This document shows positions 48,624 to 58,904 of a stretch of 64,000 bases of DNA, piece by piece. The notes under the pieces are model-generated. The model had not been told where the DNA came from and searched no databases. It was given only the letters and a program-made list of their open reading frames with translations. Position 1 is the stretch's first letter, and each line of letters starts with the position of its first letter. A program made the position numbers and the translations under genes. The stretch is from Bacteroidales bacterium (lineage in GTDB: Bacteria; Bacteroidota; Bacteroidia; Bacteroidales; VadinHA17). The stretch is from the NCBI GenBank assembly GCA_029932855.1, contig JAOZPG010000001.1, positions 180,984 to 244,983 on the forward strand, read 5' to 3'.

Positions 48624-50051
48624 ATGAATTTCACTCTGATCGGTTTTATTTTATACCTGTCCCTTGTGCTGGCAGTGGGTTTTATTACTTATCGCATAAA
48701 TAAGAGTCACCAGGATTTTTTCCTGGCCGGACGCAGGCTGAATCCCTGGGTGGTGGCTTTTTCTGAAAGAGCATCGGGTGAATCTGCCTGGTTATTGCTT
48801 GGTCTGCCCGGTGCTGCCCTGGCATTTGGTTTTATGGAGATGTGGACAGCCCTGGGCTGTGTACTTGGAATAATTTTTTACTGGTTTGTTATTGCCCGGG
48901 ATCTGCGTGTTGAATCGGAAAGAGTGAAGGCAATTACTCTTCCTGATTTTTTTGCTGAAAAACTTGGAGAAGGAAAAAATATAATCCGTTTTGTTGCAGC
49001 ACTTATTATTGTTTTCTTTTTTACCTTTTATCTTGCTGCACAGTTTAACGGGGCAGGCAAAGTATTGTATGTAACCTTCGGTATAGCTCATTTCTGGGGC
49101 ATAGTAATAGGGGCGATCATTATAGTGTTCTATACTATGATGGGAGGGTTTATAGCTGTTGCCTGGACCGATTTTATACAGGGAATATTAATGATAGGGG
49201 CCCTGGTTATCCTCCCTGTGGTAGGAATGTGGGAATTAATGGAAAGGGATATTTCCATGCTCTCATCCCTCAAAGCTATGGATCCGGACTTCATTAGTTT
49301 TACAGGGGGAGCCAGGGGATGGATGGCTGTTAGTGTTATCGTGGGGGGATTAAGCTGGTTTTTTGGATATATGGGACAGCCTCATTTGCTTACGCGTTTC
49401 ATGGCTATAAAAGAGGATTCTAAAATAAAAATAAGCCGCAGGATAGCAATTGCCTGGGCCATTCCTGCTTTTGCCGGGGCAATGATAATTGGATTGATAG
49501 GACTAACATGGTACGGACAGGGCTATTTTGATGATATTGAGCAGATAATGCCCAGCCTTGCCGGGGAGATGTTGCCGGCATGGCTTGCAGGAATTTTTAT
49601 TTCTGCGGCTGTAGCTGCAATGATGTCGACAGCCGATAGCCAGCTTCTGGTTATAACCTCATCAGTTATAGAAGATTTTTACCATAAAACTCTTGGCAGG
49701 GATGTGTCTGAAAAAACCCTCTTGAATTTGAGCCGCATAATAACAATTGCCATAGGGATTATTGCTTTTGTGGTGGCTATTAGCTCAAAAGAGTTAATAT
49801 TCGGACTGGTTTCATATGCCTGGTCGGGACTGGGAGCGTCATTCGGTCCCGCCCTGCTGTTGCTTTTAAAATGGAAACCAACTCATTGGAAAGGAGTACT
49901 TGCAGGTATGATAACCGGTTCGGCAGTAACTATTATTTGGACAGAGATCACAGTGCTGGATAATGCAATATCTGCAAGATTCGTGTCATTTGTTTTTGCC
50001 TTTATTGCTGTTGTTGCTGTAAGTAAAATGGCCCGCCGCAGGGAGGGGTAA
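48624..50051 (+). CDS. Sodium/solute symporter (SSS family, PutP-like)
   Basis: A 475-residue inner-membrane protein with about 13 hydrophobic helices. Family motifs: DFFLAGRRLNPWVVAFSERASGESAWLLLGLPG near the N-terminus (closest to sodium/proline symporters), GGFIAVAWTDFIQG, and AAMMSTADSQLLVITSS (sodium-site region). Proline is the most likely substrate by similarity. Ten bases separate it from the CHAT-domain gene, suggesting co-transcription, but a functional link is not obvious. Confidence 0.9.
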   Translation: MNFTLIGFILYLSLVLAVGFITYRINKSHQDFFLAGRRLNPWVVAFSERASGESAWLLLGLPGAALAFGFMEMWTALGCVLGIIFYWFVIARDLRVESERVKAITLPDFFAEKLGEGKNIIRFVAALIIVFFFTFYLAAQFNGAGKVLYVTFGIAHFWGIVIGAIIIVFYTMMGGFIAVAWTDFIQGILMIGALVILPVVGMWELMERDISMLSSLKAMDPDFISFTGGARGWMAVSVIVGGLSWFFGYMGQPHLLTRFMAIKEDSKIKISRRIAIAWAIPAFAGAMIIGLIGLTWYGQGYFDDIEQIMPSLAGEMLPAWLAGIFISAAVAAMMSTADSQLLVITSSVIEDFYHKTLGRDVSEKTLLNLSRIITIAIGIIAFVVAISSKELIFGLVSYAWSGLGASFGPALLLLLKWKPTHWKGVLAGMITGSAVTIIWTEITVLDNAISARFVSFVFAFIAVVAVSKMARRREG

Positions 50052-50061
50052 TATAATTTTT

Positions 50062-52962
50062 ATGGAACGTAAAATAACTTTTATTCACGCGATTAAAGCC
50101 AGGATAGCCTTTATCTTGCTGCTGGCCTTTATTAGTATCCCGTCATTTTCACAGTTTAAAGAGCTTATAAAAAATATAAAAGTTAACGATATTCTTGATG
50201 TCGTTAAAGAAGAAACAATTAAGCAGCTTGAGAAATTGAAAGATGAATATGATCCTACTGACTTTAATTATGCTGTATCTTTTAGCGATAATTCAGGAAT
50301 ATTTGAGTCGGAAGATAAATACAGGAAATATCAAAAAGGGATACTCTATGCAGTGAGTCCCGAAAGTATGCAGAACCAGTCGGAGGAAGAAAAAGCTGAA
50401 GACTATAATGATGTCGGAGAACTTTTATATGCCTCAGGGAAATATAATTCTGCCGAGCTTTCATTTCTTACAGCAAGGTTTATCCATGAATATAACGGGC
50501 TAACCAATACTGTAACCGGGGCCAGAGTTATTGCTAATCTGGGGCTTATTTATCATACTACCGGACGTTATGCTGCATCGGAAGAATTTACAAGGCAGGC
50601 AATGCAGATACAGAAGGATATACTGAATGATATGAATGGCTACGGAGCCTCAATAAATAATCTTGCAGTATTGAATAAGGATATCGGACATTTTAATGAA
50701 TCAGAGGAGTTATTCAGGCAGGCCATTGAAATAACAAGGGAAACGAAAGGGGCAGAGAGTTCTGCCATGGCAATAGTGAAAAACAACAGGGCTATACTCT
50801 TACAACTGCTGGGGAAATATGAAGATGCTGAAAAGGTGCTCCTGGAGGCACTGGATATAGCATCCGGCTCAATAAAACAAAAATCACCTAACTATGTCAG
50901 GATGAAGGTTAACCTGGCTTTATTATACCAGTTGCAGAAACAATATGACAAAGCTGAGGAGATATACCTTGACGCAATACAACTTAAAAAGAGAAGAATG
51001 GGAACCGGTCACCCCGATTATGCGGTTATGCTTCGTAATCTTGCTTCCCTGTATATGGAGAAAGGCGATCTTGCAGAGGTGGAAGATCTGCTAAAAAAAG
51101 CAATAAAAATCTTTGAAAAGAAATTTGGGAAAAACCATCCTGTGTATGCTTCTTCCCTGACTGACCTGGCAAGGTTTTACCTAGCACAGGATAATGCTTC
51201 ACAGGCCAGACCCCTGGTACTTGAAGCCCTGGAAATTCAAAAAACCTCTTTAGGAGAACACCATCCTTCACTTAATACCAGTATGGAGACTCTTGCTGTT
51301 GCAGAATGGCAGGAAGGAAATATTACAGAAGCTGCAGCTATCTTTAAAGAAGTGATGGAAGAATACCTTTACCAGGTAAAAACATATTTTCCGGCTATGA
51401 GTGAGTATGATAAGGCAAAGTTCTGGAATACCCTGTATCCAAGGTTTATAAGGTATTATAATTTTGTGCTGGATGCACATAACGAGATAGCTTCCCTCAG
51501 TTCAGATATGTATAACTATCATATTGCCACCAAGGCTTTATTACTAAGTTCTACGAGCAAACTTAAGCAGCAAATATTAAATGGGGAAGATGAGACTTTG
51601 AAAAAGCAATATATTGAGTGGGTGGACCTGAAAAAATATCTTTCACAAGTATATACCCTTACAAAAGATGAAATAATTGCCGATAAAATAAATGTTGATT
51701 CGCTTGAATATGCTGCAAATGAACTGGAAAAACAGCTTTCGGCAAAGTCTAAAGTGTTCAGTACCGGTTTTCTGCAAGATGAAATTAAAACAAGTGATAT
51801 TTCCGCTTCGCTTTCTGCAGGAGAGGCCTGCGTAGAGTTTATACGTTTGCCTAATACTAATTTTTCACATAGCGACAGCAGTGTAAATTATGCAGCTATG
51901 ATCCTGGATAATACGGTTAATAAGAATCCCCGGCTTATTGTTTTCAGCCAGGGACTGCAGATGGAGGGAGAGTATGCTGTAGAATACAGGAACAATATGC
52001 AGAGAGGATTTGAAAAGACCGGGCAATATGCAGCTTACTGGGGAGAGCTTGATGCTGCCACGAAAGAATATGATAAATTATATGTTTCACTGGACGGTAT
52101 TTATAACCAGATAAACCTGAATACTCTGCAAGACGAATCGGGTAAATTCCTGGCTGATAAAATGGATATTATTTATGTTATGAATTCCAAGATGGTACCT
52201 TCACTGAAAAGAAAACAATTAACCGGTATTCCCGGAAGAAAAAATGCTTTGCTTCTTGGAGATCCTGATTATGCAAAAGGCTTTGATTGGTCAAAGGCAA
52301 AAAAGCTACCCTTGCCCGAATTACCCGGAACCAGGAAGGAGGTAGAACAAATAAATGCACATCTTACTGAAAAGGCCTGGAAAACAAAGCTCCTGCTTGG
52401 TGATGCTGCACTGGAAGGGGAGATAAAGAAGCTGAAGAAGCCATATTTACTTCATATTGCCACACATGGTTATTTTTTGGAAGACCGAAGGGTTGGTAAA
52501 GAAAAAGTGTTTGGTGTTGAGCCTGAGCAGGCATTACAGAATCCTCTCCTAAGGTCAGGCTTATTGTTTACCGGGGCAGATAATACCATACAGTCAATTG
52601 GAGAAACAGTAAAAGGGATAGAAGATGATGGTATACTTAATGCTTACGAGGCCTTATTCCTGGATCTGGAAAACACAGATCTTGTGGTATTAAGTGCCTG
52701 TGAGACAGGACTGGGAGAAATAAGAAATGGTGAAGGAGTATACGGTCTTCAAAGGGCATTCCAGATAGCGGGTGCATCATCATTAATAATATCCTTATGG
52801 CAGGTGAGTGATGTGGTAAGTCAGAAACTGATGGATGCTTTTTACAGCCGGTGGCTGGCTACCGGTAATAAATACGAGGCCTTAAAATATGCCAGGAATG
52901 AAATTAAAAAAAACTATCCTGCTCCTTTTTACTGGGGTGCATTTATAATGCTTAATAATTAA
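50062..52962 (+). CDS. Secreted TPR-CHAT domain protein (caspase-like protease fold)
   Basis: A 966-residue protein with an N-terminal signal peptide (hydrophobic 15-27, PSFSQF). Residues of about 100-450 form tetratricopeptide repeats of the kinesin-light-chain type (YAVMLRNLASLYMEKGDL and similar, 42-residue period). The C-terminal part (about 680-966) is a CHAT domain with the caspase-type dyad His802 (HIATHGY) and Cys880 (LSACETGLGE). CHAT proteases cut partner proteins in defence or signalling contexts; the TPR part would select the partner. The export signal places it in the periplasm or outside. It ends overlapping the convergent USP gene by four bases. Confidence 0.9.
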   Translation: MERKITFIHAIKARIAFILLLAFISIPSFSQFKELIKNIKVNDILDVVKEETIKQLEKLKDEYDPTDFNYAVSFSDNSGIFESEDKYRKYQKGILYAVSPESMQNQSEEEKAEDYNDVGELLYASGKYNSAELSFLTARFIHEYNGLTNTVTGARVIANLGLIYHTTGRYAASEEFTRQAMQIQKDILNDMNGYGASINNLAVLNKDIGHFNESEELFRQAIEITRETKGAESSAMAIVKNNRAILLQLLGKYEDAEKVLLEALDIASGSIKQKSPNYVRMKVNLALLYQLQKQYDKAEEIYLDAIQLKKRRMGTGHPDYAVMLRNLASLYMEKGDLAEVEDLLKKAIKIFEKKFGKNHPVYASSLTDLARFYLAQDNASQARPLVLEALEIQKTSLGEHHPSLNTSMETLAVAEWQEGNITEAAAIFKEVMEEYLYQVKTYFPAMSEYDKAKFWNTLYPRFIRYYNFVLDAHNEIASLSSDMYNYHIATKALLLSSTSKLKQQILNGEDETLKKQYIEWVDLKKYLSQVYTLTKDEIIADKINVDSLEYAANELEKQLSAKSKVFSTGFLQDEIKTSDISASLSAGEACVEFIRLPNTNFSHSDSSVNYAAMILDNTVNKNPRLIVFSQGLQMEGEYAVEYRNNMQRGFEKTGQYAAYWGELDAATKEYDKLYVSLDGIYNQINLNTLQDESGKFLADKMDIIYVMNSKMVPSLKRKQLTGIPGRKNALLLGDPDYAKGFDWSKAKKLPLPELPGTRKEVEQINAHLTEKAWKTKLLLGDAALEGEIKKLKKPYLLHIATHGYFLEDRRVGKEKVFGVEPEQALQNPLLRSGLLFTGADNTIQSIGETVKGIEDDGILNAYEALFLDLENTDLVVLSACETGLGEIRNGEGVYGLQRAFQIAGASSLIISLWQVSDVVSQKLMDAFYSRWLATGNKYEALKYARNEIKKNYPAPFYWGAFIMLNN

Positions 52963-53804
52963 CCATACATAAATTGTCCCAGTTTGGCAAAACTGGACAT
53001 TGGATTAACAACAAGAACAGGAATCCTGGAACTGTTAGCAATAATATATTGTTCCTGTGCTCCAAGAACATAGTTTGCCATGGTTATATTCTTTGTTGTG
53101 GTAACAAGAATAAGGTCGGCATTAATATCCTGACCGAATGCCAGTGAGTCTTTTGCAAAATTACCTGACTTGGGCAGTTCATGTATCTCATAATCGATAT
53201 TGTTCTGTATCAGGTATTTTATTGCAAAGTTCAAATTGATATTGGTCTTTCTGAGCAAGGATTTATCAGTGATTTTTTGTTTTATGATATGTACTTTTGA
53301 ATCGAAATACTTACCCATATATATTGCCCACTGTAATTTTTCTTTGCTTTCTGTCCTGAAATCCACCGGGAAAACTATGTTCTTGTATTTCTCCCAGTCT
53401 AAAGGTTTTTCCTGGACAACTATAAATGGTACTTTAGATCCTACAATTACTTTCAGGGCCCAGCTGCCTGTAATTTTTTGCATACCTTTCATACCATGTG
53501 TGCCCATAACAACCATGCCGGCTTCTTTGTCATTGGCATAATCTGAAATGGCGGAGAATATACTGCCTTCTATTATAGTTGCTTCAATAGGAACTTTATG
53601 TTTATTGACAAAGCTTTTAGTAATTTCATCAAGTCCTTCCTGTATTTTTAATTCTTCCTCTTTGCTTAGCTTATTGTTTATGATATGCAACAACATAACA
53701 CCGGTATCCACCATTTTGGCTATCTTAATACCATGCAAAAGTGCATTTTCTGCTATTTTGGTGTTATCCCAGGGGACAAGTATAAACCTTCTTTTTGTTT
53801 CCAT
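52959..53804 (-). CDS. Tandem universal stress protein (UspA family)
   Basis: A 281-residue cytoplasmic protein made of two USP domains (about 1-150 and 151-281). The first has RFILVPWDNTKIAENAL, AGMVVMGTHGMKGMQKITGS and VPFIVVQE, with the ATP-binding type G-x2-G-x(9)-G[ST] motif. The second has NIVFPVDF, LILVTTTKN and IPVLVVNPMS and lacks a clear ATP motif. Role: stress adaptation, ligand unknown. Convergent with the CHAT gene, four-base overlap. Confidence 0.92.
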   Translation of the reverse strand: METKRRFILVPWDNTKIAENALLHGIKIAKMVDTGVMLLHIINNKLSKEEELKIQEGLDEITKSFVNKHKVPIEATIIEGSIFSAISDYANDKEAGMVVMGTHGMKGMQKITGSWALKVIVGSKVPFIVVQEKPLDWEKYKNIVFPVDFRTESKEKLQWAIYMGKYFDSKVHIIKQKITDKSLLRKTNINLNFAIKYLIQNNIDYEIHELPKSGNFAKDSLAFGQDINADLILVTTTKNITMANYVLGAQEQYIIANSSRIPVLVVNPMSSFAKLGQFMYG

Positions 53805-54109
53805 TTTTATATTGATTACTTCAATAAAGTTAAATTTTTCCGTTTGACCATTATTGTGGGATAAATATCAAAGATATAAAGGAATTACCCAAAATAAAGG
53901 TACTAAAAAAACGTAAAATCTTCTTGTTTTAGTATACAGGAGGGCAAAATAGCTTAATAAGGCAAGCTGTCATTTAAGGAAATTAGTACTTTTGCAAAGT
54001 TCAGGATGAAAATAATAAGCCAGTGGCTTCATTTTTAAGGATAGGGACTAAGAATATATTTTCAGGTTTTAAAAATTTTAGGAAACTATTTTATTATAAT
54101 AATCAAATA
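53805..54109. other. Divergent intergenic stretch between USP and asnS
   Basis: 305 bases without a gene, holding the promoters of the two divergent genes. It contains a perfect TACTTTTG at 53987-53994 that probably drives asnS, and a 10-codon ORF at 54006-54038 with no features suggesting regulation. Nothing else is recognisable; the rest is AT-rich. Confidence 0.6.
53987..53994 (+). promoter_or_regulatory. Probable -7 element of asnS
   Basis: TACTTTTG, identical to the met operon's -7 box. The -33 TTTG is weak (only CTG at 53967-53969). Transcription would begin near 54000, giving a leader of about 110 bases. Confidence 0.5.
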
Positions 54110-55501
54110 ATGTTAGGCAGAGAGAAAATTAAAGATTTGCTGACTTCAGCAAGAACAGGAAGAAAAGTTGAAGTAAAAGGCTGGGTTCGCACACGGCGTG
54201 GTAATAAGAATATCGCTTTTATTGCAGTAAATGACGGATCTGTAATTCATAATATCCAATGTGTTGCTGAAACTGCAAGTTTCGATGAGGAAGTTTTAAA
54301 GTATGTTACTACCGGTGCCAGTGTTCGTATTGCAGGAACCCTGGTGGAATCGATGGGGAAAGGTCAAAAGCTTGAAATACAGGCAGAGGAAATTGAAGTA
54401 TATGGGCCTGCAGACCCGGCAACTTATCCTCTTCAGAAAAAAGGCCATTCACTGGAGTTTCTTCGGTCTATAGCACATTTGCGACCAAGGACAAATACTT
54501 TTGGAGCTGTTTTCAGAATAAGGCATACACTGGCCTATGCCATACATAATTTTTTTAATGATTATGGTTTTACATACCTGCATACCCCGATAATTACCGG
54601 GTCGGATGCTGAGGGTGCCGGTGAGATGTTCAGGGTATCTGTGCTGGATCCTGCCAAAGTTCCTTTGCAGGAAGACGGACAGGTAGATTTTTCGGAAGAT
54701 TTTTTTGGAAAGGAAACAAATCTTACCGTATCAGGACAGCTGGAAGGAGAATTGGGAGCACTTGCCTTAACCGAGATATATACATTCGGGCCTACCTTCA
54801 GGGCTGAAAACTCAAATACTCCAAGGCATCTTGCTGAATTCTGGATGATAGAGCCCGAAATGGCTTTCTATGATATTAAAGATAACATGGACCTTGCAGA
54901 AGTATTCCTAAAATACCTGGTAAGTTATGTGATAGAACATTGCAGGGATGACCTGGAGTTTTTAAATAAGATGTATGAGCCTGGCTTGCTGGACAAACTA
55001 CAGGCGGTTCTGGAGAATGACTTTAAAAGAATTAGTTATACCGAAGCCATTGAGGTATTGAAGAAATCAGAGAAGAAATTTGAGTTTCCTGTAAACTGGG
55101 GACTTGATCTACAGTCGGAGCATGAGAGATACCTGGTTGAGCAATATTTTAAGAGACCGGTTATTATTACCGATTATCCTGCTGAAATAAAAGCTTTTTA
55201 TATGAAGCAGAATGATGAAGGGAAAACCGTAAGGGCAATGGATGTTCTTTTCCCGGGAATCGGGGAAATAATTGGTGGTTCGCAGCGAGAAGAAGACCTT
55301 GATAAGCTAATGAGCAAAGTTAAAGAGCTGGGCATTCCCGATAAAGATCTGTGGTGGTATATTGAAACGAGAAAATACGGAACGGTTCCGCATAGTGGGT
55401 TCGGACTTGGATTTGAGAGGATGGTGCTTTTTGTTACGGGTATGAGCAATATCAGGGACGTGATCCCTTTTCCAAGAACTCCTAAAAATGCAGAGTTCTA
55501 A
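54110..55501 (+). CDS. asnS: Asparaginyl-tRNA synthetase
   Basis: Class II synthetase of 463 residues that charges tRNA-Asn directly. An N-terminal OB-fold ([23 protein letters not shown]) binds the anticodon. Class II motif 2 is [21 protein letters not shown], and motif 3 is [15 protein letters not shown]. The frame opens at GTG 54023, but ATG 54110 ([11 protein letters not shown]) gives the standard N-terminus. RpoN follows 75 bases downstream. Asn rather than Asp specificity follows from sequence similarity of the C-terminal segment ([13 protein letters not shown]). Confidence 0.96.
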   Translation: MLGREKIKDLLTSARTGRKVEVKGWVRTRRGNKNIAFIAVNDGSVIHNIQCVAETASFDEEVLKYVTTGASVRIAGTLVESMGKGQKLEIQAEEIEVYGPADPATYPLQKKGHSLEFLRSIAHLRPRTNTFGAVFRIRHTLAYAIHNFFNDYGFTYLHTPIITGSDAEGAGEMFRVSVLDPAKVPLQEDGQVDFSEDFFGKETNLTVSGQLEGELGALALTEIYTFGPTFRAENSNTPRHLAEFWMIEPEMAFYDIKDNMDLAEVFLKYLVSYVIEHCRDDLEFLNKMYEPGLLDKLQAVLENDFKRISYTEAIEVLKKSEKKFEFPVNWGLDLQSEHERYLVEQYFKRPVIITDYPAEIKAFYMKQNDEGKTVRAMDVLFPGIGEIIGGSQREEDLDKLMSKVKELGIPDKDLWWYIETRKYGTVPHSGFGLGFERMVLFVTGMSNIRDVIPFPRTPKNAEF

Positions 55502-55576
55502 TCTTAATCTAAGATTGTTTGAGAATTATTCTTAATTTGCTTATGCAATATAAATTTGGGTTTTTAGTATAAAAGA

Positions 55577-57034
55577 GTGTTAAAACAGAGTTTACAACAG
55601 AAGTTATTACAAAAACTGTCTCCACAGCAGATACAGATGATAAAGCTATTGGAGGTGCCTACGATTGAGCTGGAGCAAAGGATCAAGAAAGAGATTGAAG
55701 AAAATCCGGTCCTTGAAGAAGGGAGGGAGGACCAGGATACTTCATTGGACCAGGATGAGAATATTTCTGAGGCCGAGATAGATAATGAGCCTGAAGAGTT
55801 TTCGCTTTCAGATTATATTAATGACGAAGATGTTCCTGCTTATAAGCTTCATAGCCGTAACAGTTCCACTGATGACACAAAGCTTGAAATTCCTTTTTCA
55901 GTTGGAGACACATTTCACGACCATCTTGAGTCGCAGCTTGGACTAAGAAAGTTGTCTGAGCAGCAGGAAGTACTTGGCAAATATTTACTTGGCAATATTG
56001 ATGATGACGGATACCTGAGACGGGAGCTGGATAATATAGTGGATGATCTGGCATTTTCAATGAATATCAATACTACAGAGGAAGAACTGCTTGAAGTACT
56101 AAATATCATCCAGGAACTGGATCCGCCAGGTGTGGGGGCAAGGGACCTGCAGGAATGTCTCTTGTTACAAATAGACAGAAAAGACAGGGATATTCCTCTT
56201 ATAGAACTGTGCTGGAAGATTATTAAGTATCACTTCCAGGAGTTTATAAAAAAACATTATCAAAAAATTGTTGACAGGCTGAATATTAGTGAAAAAGAGC
56301 TTAAAGAAGCTATTGATGAGATAGTAAAGCTTAATCCCAAGCCCGGGAGCTCATATAGCGATCCCCTTAATAAGACCACCCAGCATATAGTTCCTGATTT
56401 TATAATTGATAATAAAAATGGAGTAGTAGAATTGTTTCTGAACTCAAAGAATGTACCTGAACTACATGTTAGCCGTCAGTATGCAGATATGTTGCAAGCC
56501 TATAAAAGCAATAAGGAGGGACACTCAAAGGTCCAAAAAGATACAGTTAGTTTTATTAAGCAGAAGTTAGATTCAGCGAAATGGTTTATAGACGCAATTA
56601 AGCAAAGACAGACTACACTACTGCTTACCATGAGTGCGATTCTTGAGTATCAGTCAGAGTTTTTTGAAGATGAAGATGAAACAAAGCTAAAGCCGATGAT
56701 ACTCAAGAATATTGCCGAAAAAACCCAGCTGGACATTTCAACAATATCAAGGGTGGCAAACAGCAAGTATGTTCAGACTCCTGCTAATATTTATCCTCTA
56801 AAATATTTCTTTTCCGAGGGCATGCAGACAGAAGAAGGAGAAGAGGTCTCAACAAGGGAAATAAAGAAGATTCTTAAAGACTGCGTGAATGAAGAAAATA
56901 AACGTAAACCACTTACTGACGAAAAACTTGCAAACATATTAAAGGAAAAGGGTTACTTGATTGCCCGGAGAACAGTGGCGAAATACCGGGAACAGCTAAA
57001 TATCCCTGTTGCGAGGCTGAGGAAAGAATTATAA
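55577..57034 (+). CDS. rpoN: RNA polymerase sigma-54 factor
   Basis: A 485-residue sigma-54, starting at GTG 55577. The N-terminal activator-interaction region is Gln/Leu-rich (LKQSLQQKLLQKLSPQQIQMIKLL), followed by an acidic stretch, the core-binding domain, the HTH (DISTISRVANSKYVQTP) and the RpoN box ARRTVAKYRE near the C-terminus. It directs transcription from -24/-12 promoters and needs an AAA+ activator, none of which is encoded here. It lies between asnS and a membrane protein gene, two bases apart from the latter. Confidence 0.96.
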   Translation: MLKQSLQQKLLQKLSPQQIQMIKLLEVPTIELEQRIKKEIEENPVLEEGREDQDTSLDQDENISEAEIDNEPEEFSLSDYINDEDVPAYKLHSRNSSTDDTKLEIPFSVGDTFHDHLESQLGLRKLSEQQEVLGKYLLGNIDDDGYLRRELDNIVDDLAFSMNINTTEEELLEVLNIIQELDPPGVGARDLQECLLLQIDRKDRDIPLIELCWKIIKYHFQEFIKKHYQKIVDRLNISEKELKEAIDEIVKLNPKPGSSYSDPLNKTTQHIVPDFIIDNKNGVVELFLNSKNVPELHVSRQYADMLQAYKSNKEGHSKVQKDTVSFIKQKLDSAKWFIDAIKQRQTTLLLTMSAILEYQSEFFEDEDETKLKPMILKNIAEKTQLDISTISRVANSKYVQTPANIYPLKYFFSEGMQTEEGEEVSTREIKKILKDCVNEENKRKPLTDEKLANILKEKGYLIARRTVAKYREQLNIPVARLRKEL

Positions 57035-57036
57035 CA

Positions 57037-57693
57037 TTGACTGAAAAAACTTATAATGTAAGATTATTAAAAACTGCTGCAAGAGTTTTTTCAGGGATAA
57101 TGCACCCTGCTCTTGTTGGTATATATGGGGCGTTGATACTGTATGAACTGAGATTATATAATTATTTCCCTGCTGAGTATTCCAGGTGGATATCGCCTGA
57201 GTTAAAAAGATGGGTCTTAATTGTTGTACTTATCAATTCGGTTATAGTGCCTATTAGCTTTTTGCCATTTTACAGGCAGAGAGGAATAATATCAAGTATA
57301 AGGATGGAGAATTCAAGGGAAAGGATTATTCCCCTGACTGTACAGTTCTTTCTTTTTGCCATTAGCTATTATCTTTTTAAACGCTTTTATGTCCCGAGCC
57401 TGATTAATCTGTATATAATCGGGGGTGCCGTGGCTGTATTACAGGCAATAATTATAAGCAGGTATTGGAAGATATCATTGCATATGCTTGGTATGGGAGC
57501 CCTGTCAGGACTCGTATTTATTATTTCGTTGAAATATAATATAGAAACCTTGCATTATCTGCCTGTTATATTGTTAGCCTCAGGAGTAACAGGCAGTTCA
57601 CGACTCTTACTTGGAGAACATAACCTGTGGCAGGTAATTGCAGGTTTTATTAGCGGTTTTATGTCCACGGCCCTTCTTATAGCTATTCTTTGA
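57037..57693 (+). CDS. PAP2-superfamily-like membrane protein
   Basis: A 218-residue protein with about six hydrophobic helices. The C-terminal GEHNLWQVIAGFISGF resembles the last PAP2 motif (H...G...G), but the earlier acid phosphatase motifs are not clear, so enzyme activity is doubtful. The frame starts with a TTG at 57037, two bases after rpoN, and no in-frame ATG precedes the first helix. It is probably co-translated with rpoN, and overlaps the convergent glycosyltransferase gene by 11 bases. Function unknown. Confidence 0.62.
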   Translation: MTEKTYNVRLLKTAARVFSGIMHPALVGIYGALILYELRLYNYFPAEYSRWISPELKRWVLIVVLINSVIVPISFLPFYRQRGIISSIRMENSRERIIPLTVQFFLFAISYYLFKRFYVPSLINLYIIGGAVAVLQAIIISRYWKISLHMLGMGALSGLVFIISLKYNIETLHYLPVILLASGVTGSSRLLLGEHNLWQVIAGFISGFMSTALLIAIL

Positions 57694-58780
57694 AAATATC
57701 ACTATCAAGGAAAGAATTGGGAGACTTTTTAAATATGGGCCGGTAAGCTGAAATTTCAGAAAAAGCTTTTTCAAAATCGGGATTTGACTGCTCAAGCATG
57801 TAAAAATGCTTTTTGTTAAAATGATATTTTGCAAGATATTCCTGCTCTGTTTGTCCCGGGGTGGGAATCAGTATAGCAGTCTTCCCAAGGACAGACAGGT
57901 CCATTATTGTTGTGTAACCGGCACGGCATATGATATATTTTGCATTGTTAATGTAGGAATATAAAAGTCTTGATTCAAGATGTGACACAAGACTTATGTT
58001 GTTGTAAATGACCTGCCCCTGCTTTTGCCATGGTATCCCCCTGACTATTAATACAGAAATATCTTTGTTACGAAATTTTCTGATAATTATTTTTTCCAGT
58101 TTGCTACGTTGAGGTTCTGGACCGGAAAGTATGGCCAGTACTTCATAGTTTTTTGAAGGAGGCCTTTCAGACCTGGCTTCTTTTAGCAGGAATCTGGATA
58201 CAGGACCAATATACATTGTACTGGCAGGAGAATCCGGACCGTTTGATAATATTCCTGCCAGAGATGACTTTCCTTTATAGTCGGGAACCCAGCACTGATC
58301 AAACCGGTTCAGCCATTGTTTGATTTTTTTGTTAATAAACTTATTGATCAGTTTTGTTTTCCGGGGAAGTAATATATTTAACTGGTGACTAATTATTACT
58401 GAGGGGATATTCTTATTCCACAGGCCATAACGATTGTCGGATATAAGCATATCTATTTTCAGGCTGTCAATAAGTTTTTGCAGGAGTTTATGTTCCCTGT
58501 TTTTCCATATAAGTATTGCGGGTATCTGTAAAGCTATTTTCAGGACAAAGGGAATAGTATTTGAATAAGATATATTAAATGAAGGTAATCTTATAAATTC
58601 CAATCCGGGAAATTCGGCTTTAAGTAAATGATATGGAGCATTATCAGCTCCGATAATAATTTTATATTTCCCGGTATCCAGGAGTTTTCTGATTAAATAT
58701 ATATCACGGCTGGCATGGCCTAGTCCCCAATCGAGGGGACAGAATAGTATGGTCCTGATATTTTTCTCAACCCTGGTCAT
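57683..58780 (-). CDS. GT-B glycosyltransferase (MurG/UDP-GlcNAc-transferase-like)
   Basis: A 365-residue protein, N-terminal motif FCPLDWGLGHASRDIYLIRKL (the GLGH glycine loop of GT28-type enzymes), acceptor-side DMLISDNRYGLW, and a C-terminal donor site with IICRAGYTTIMDLSVLGKTAILIPTPGQTEQEYLA, matching MurG-like enzymes. It is not MurG itself: the N-terminus differs and there is no mur/fts cluster. A sugar nucleotide (perhaps UDP-sugar) donor is likely, acceptor unknown. It is cytoplasmic, with no signal peptide. Confidence 0.85.
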   Translation of the reverse strand: MTRVEKNIRTILFCPLDWGLGHASRDIYLIRKLLDTGKYKIIIGADNAPYHLLKAEFPGLEFIRLPSFNISYSNTIPFVLKIALQIPAILIWKNREHKLLQKLIDSLKIDMLISDNRYGLWNKNIPSVIISHQLNILLPRKTKLINKFINKKIKQWLNRFDQCWVPDYKGKSSLAGILSNGPDSPASTMYIGPVSRFLLKEARSERPPSKNYEVLAILSGPEPQRSKLEKIIIRKFRNKDISVLIVRGIPWQKQGQVIYNNISLVSHLESRLLYSYINNAKYIICRAGYTTIMDLSVLGKTAILIPTPGQTEQEYLAKYHFNKKHFYMLEQSNPDFEKAFSEISAYRPIFKKSPNSFLDSDIFKE

Positions 58781-58904
58781 TATTTTTTCTGCCAGTGAAT
58801 AAAATTACAATTTATTTGATTCCTCTTACTGTTTTTAAGCCTATGACAATTGTCATTGTATAAAATCAGGCTTGAGTTACTTTTGTAAAAAGAAAACTAA
58901 ACAG

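Noticed and set aside
48545..48634. Longer N-terminus of the gldA-like gene
   Set aside because: It would overlap the divergent symporter gene and put non-conserved residues before the canonical start of the ATPase domain.
50062..53804. CHAT gene and its neighbours as a defence island
   Set aside because: Neighbours are a sodium symporter and a universal stress protein; there is no nuclease, CRISPR or other defence gene.
54006..54038. Ten-codon ORF in the asnS leader starting ATGAAAATAATA
   Set aside because: It holds no Asn codons and no clear hairpin or terminator follows, so it cannot be supported as a regulatory leader peptide.
54023..54109. N-terminal extension of the asnS frame from a GTG
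   Set aside because: The standard AsnS N-terminus starts at ATG 54110; the upstream part is AT-rich, unlike the family, and lies in the predicted leader.
55500..55516. AATCTTA-ATC-TAAGATT hairpin after asnS
   Set aside because: Weak AT stem with a three-base loop and no T-run; not a reliable terminator, and rpoN may be read through.
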